A program made the translations under genes and the position numbers. A DNA stretch of 64,000 nucleotides from Clostridiales bacterium (lineage in GTDB: Bacteria; Bacillota; Clostridia; Oscillospirales; CAG-272), in NCBI GenBank assembly GCA_012514145.1, contig JAAZAV010000053.1:1-64000 (forward strand), given 5' to 3'. A model generated the notes under the pieces. That model worked only from the letters and a program-made list of their open reading frames with translations, was not told where the DNA came from and ran no database searches. Below, in pieces: positions 63,448 through 64,000 of this stretch (the first letter of the stretch is position 1; each line of letters opens with the position of its first letter).

Positions 63448-63972
63448 ATGACAGAATTTCCCGAACTATCGCATAATCCTATTAGGCTGCTAACCGAGAC
63501 GGCAGAGCGCACCGAGGAAATCGGCGCGGCGCTGGCAGCGGCTCTCGATGAAAATGACAGCTTCATAGCCCTTTACGGCGGACTGGGAGCAGGGAAGACC
63601 GCCTTCGTCCGGGGACTTGCCTCGGTACTCACCCCCGGCGCCTATGTCCACAGCCCCACATATGCCATTGTAAATCTCTACACCAACCCCGACCGCAGTA
63701 CACAACTTGCCCATATGGATTTATACCGCCTAGAGGATGACGACGATCTCTACTCCATAGGCTGCGACGAATATATGCCTGACGGAAAGTATCGCGGTGA
63801 CGGAATACGCAGGCTTGCGGCGGTGGAGTGGTGTGAAAAACTGCCGTCGGTTCTCCCCGGGCGCTATATACGCGTCACCATCGAGGGCTCGGGCGAGGAG
63901 ACGCGCTTCATAACCATAGAGCGAGCAGGCGGCGATTGCAACATAAAAAACAATGATAGTATTAGCAATTGA
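63448..63972 (+). CDS. tsaE: tRNA threonylcarbamoyladenosine biosynthesis ATPase TsaE
   Basis: A 174-residue P-loop ATPase of the t6A pathway. Walker A is GGLGAGKTAF (44-53), followed by the switch-like FVRGLASVLTPG, SPTYAIVNLY, HMDLYRLEDDDDLYSIGCDEY and AAVEWCEKL. It works with TsaB and TsaD to modify A37 of ANN-decoding tRNAs. Its last 20 bases overlap the start of tsaB. The spacing of 13 bases to fhs suggests cotranscription. Confidence 0.95.
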   Translation: MTEFPELSHNPIRLLTETAERTEEIGAALAAALDENDSFIALYGGLGAGKTAFVRGLASVLTPGAYVHSPTYAIVNLYTNPDRSTQLAHMDLYRLEDDDDLYSIGCDEYMPDGKYRGDGIRRLAAVEWCEKLPSVLPGRYIRVTIEGSGEETRFITIERAGGDCNIKNNDSISN

Positions 63973-64000
63973 CACAACGGCGCTGACCGCATCGGCGGCG
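63953..64000 (+). CDS. tsaB: TsaB, N-terminal fragment cut by the window edge
   Basis: The last 48 bases encode MIVLAIDTTALTASAA, matching the conserved N-terminus of TsaB (x-L-A-I-D-T-S/T), the scaffold partner of TsaD in t6A synthesis. It overlaps tsaE by 20 bases in another frame. The tsaE-tsaB order is usual in Firmicutes. Confidence 0.82.
   Translation, partial: MIVLAIDTTALTASAA

Noticed and set aside
1-64000. CRISPR arrays, tRNA genes, insertion sequences, prophage
   Set aside because: No regularly spaced repeats, tRNA-like cloverleaf ends, transposase motifs or phage structural genes were recognised by reading both strands; a tRNAscan/ISfinder run would be the decisive test.

Overview
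The window (about 64 kb, GC-rich in genes, AT-rich in promoters) looks like the chromosome of an uncultured, probably gut-associated member of the Clostridia. The evidence is a T-box leader before pheS, sigma-A type promoters with 17-base spacers, many lipoproteins with a short signal peptide and an L-x-x-C lipobox, and the Firmicute gene order yybS-like / gdpP / rplI / dnaB. I see no rRNA, tRNA, CRISPR array, insertion sequence or prophage.

Layout. 0.3-15 kb: a core block (YybS-like, GdpP, L9, DnaB, TilS, Hpt, FtsH) on the + strand with sugar genes threaded through it (a divergent Gfo/Idh oxidoreductase, a GH35 beta-galactosidase, a xylose-isomerase-like protein, a DUF6807 protein). 15-20 kb: a putative glycosidase and a solute-binding lipoprotein (SBP), then a Na/phosphate cotransporter on the - strand. 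20.6-25 kb: the T-box-controlled pheS / uridine-kinase-like / pheT operon. 25-53.6 kb: a long accessory catabolic region, all on the + strand. It holds a glycyl-radical activase, several glycosidases (GH63-like, GH65/95-like, GH38, GH31), a ceramidase-like lipoprotein, a CocE-type hydrolase, a URO-D-family protein, an FkbM methyltransferase and six SBPs. 53.7-60 kb (- strand): a second Gfo/Idh oxidoreductase, a GH13 enzyme and a two-gene heterodimeric ABC exporter. 60-64 kb: MgtE, formate-THF ligase, TsaE and the start of TsaB.

How the genes fit together (inference). Seven SBPs sit beside glycosidases that all lack signal peptides. This suggests that oligosaccharides are captured at the surface, imported whole and hydrolysed in the cytoplasm. 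No sugar ABC permease or ATPase lies in the window, so the transport machinery must be shared and encoded elsewhere. Alpha-mannosidase, alpha-glucosidase-type, beta-galactosidase and ceramidase-like functions would fit host- or diet-derived glycoconjugates.

The most interesting items are: (1) a roughly 245-nt rod-shaped RNA gene at 39.2-39.5 kb with its own promoter and terminator, resembling 6S RNA in architecture; (2) a tandem duplication of an SBP gene that left a decayed 5' fragment of the neighbouring GH31 gene between the copies; (3) a 34-codon leader ORF with a Pro-Pro motif and hairpins in the long mgtE leader, where no M-box is visible; (4) the permease-less SBP family, five of whose members carry an EF-hand-like Asp-rich loop.
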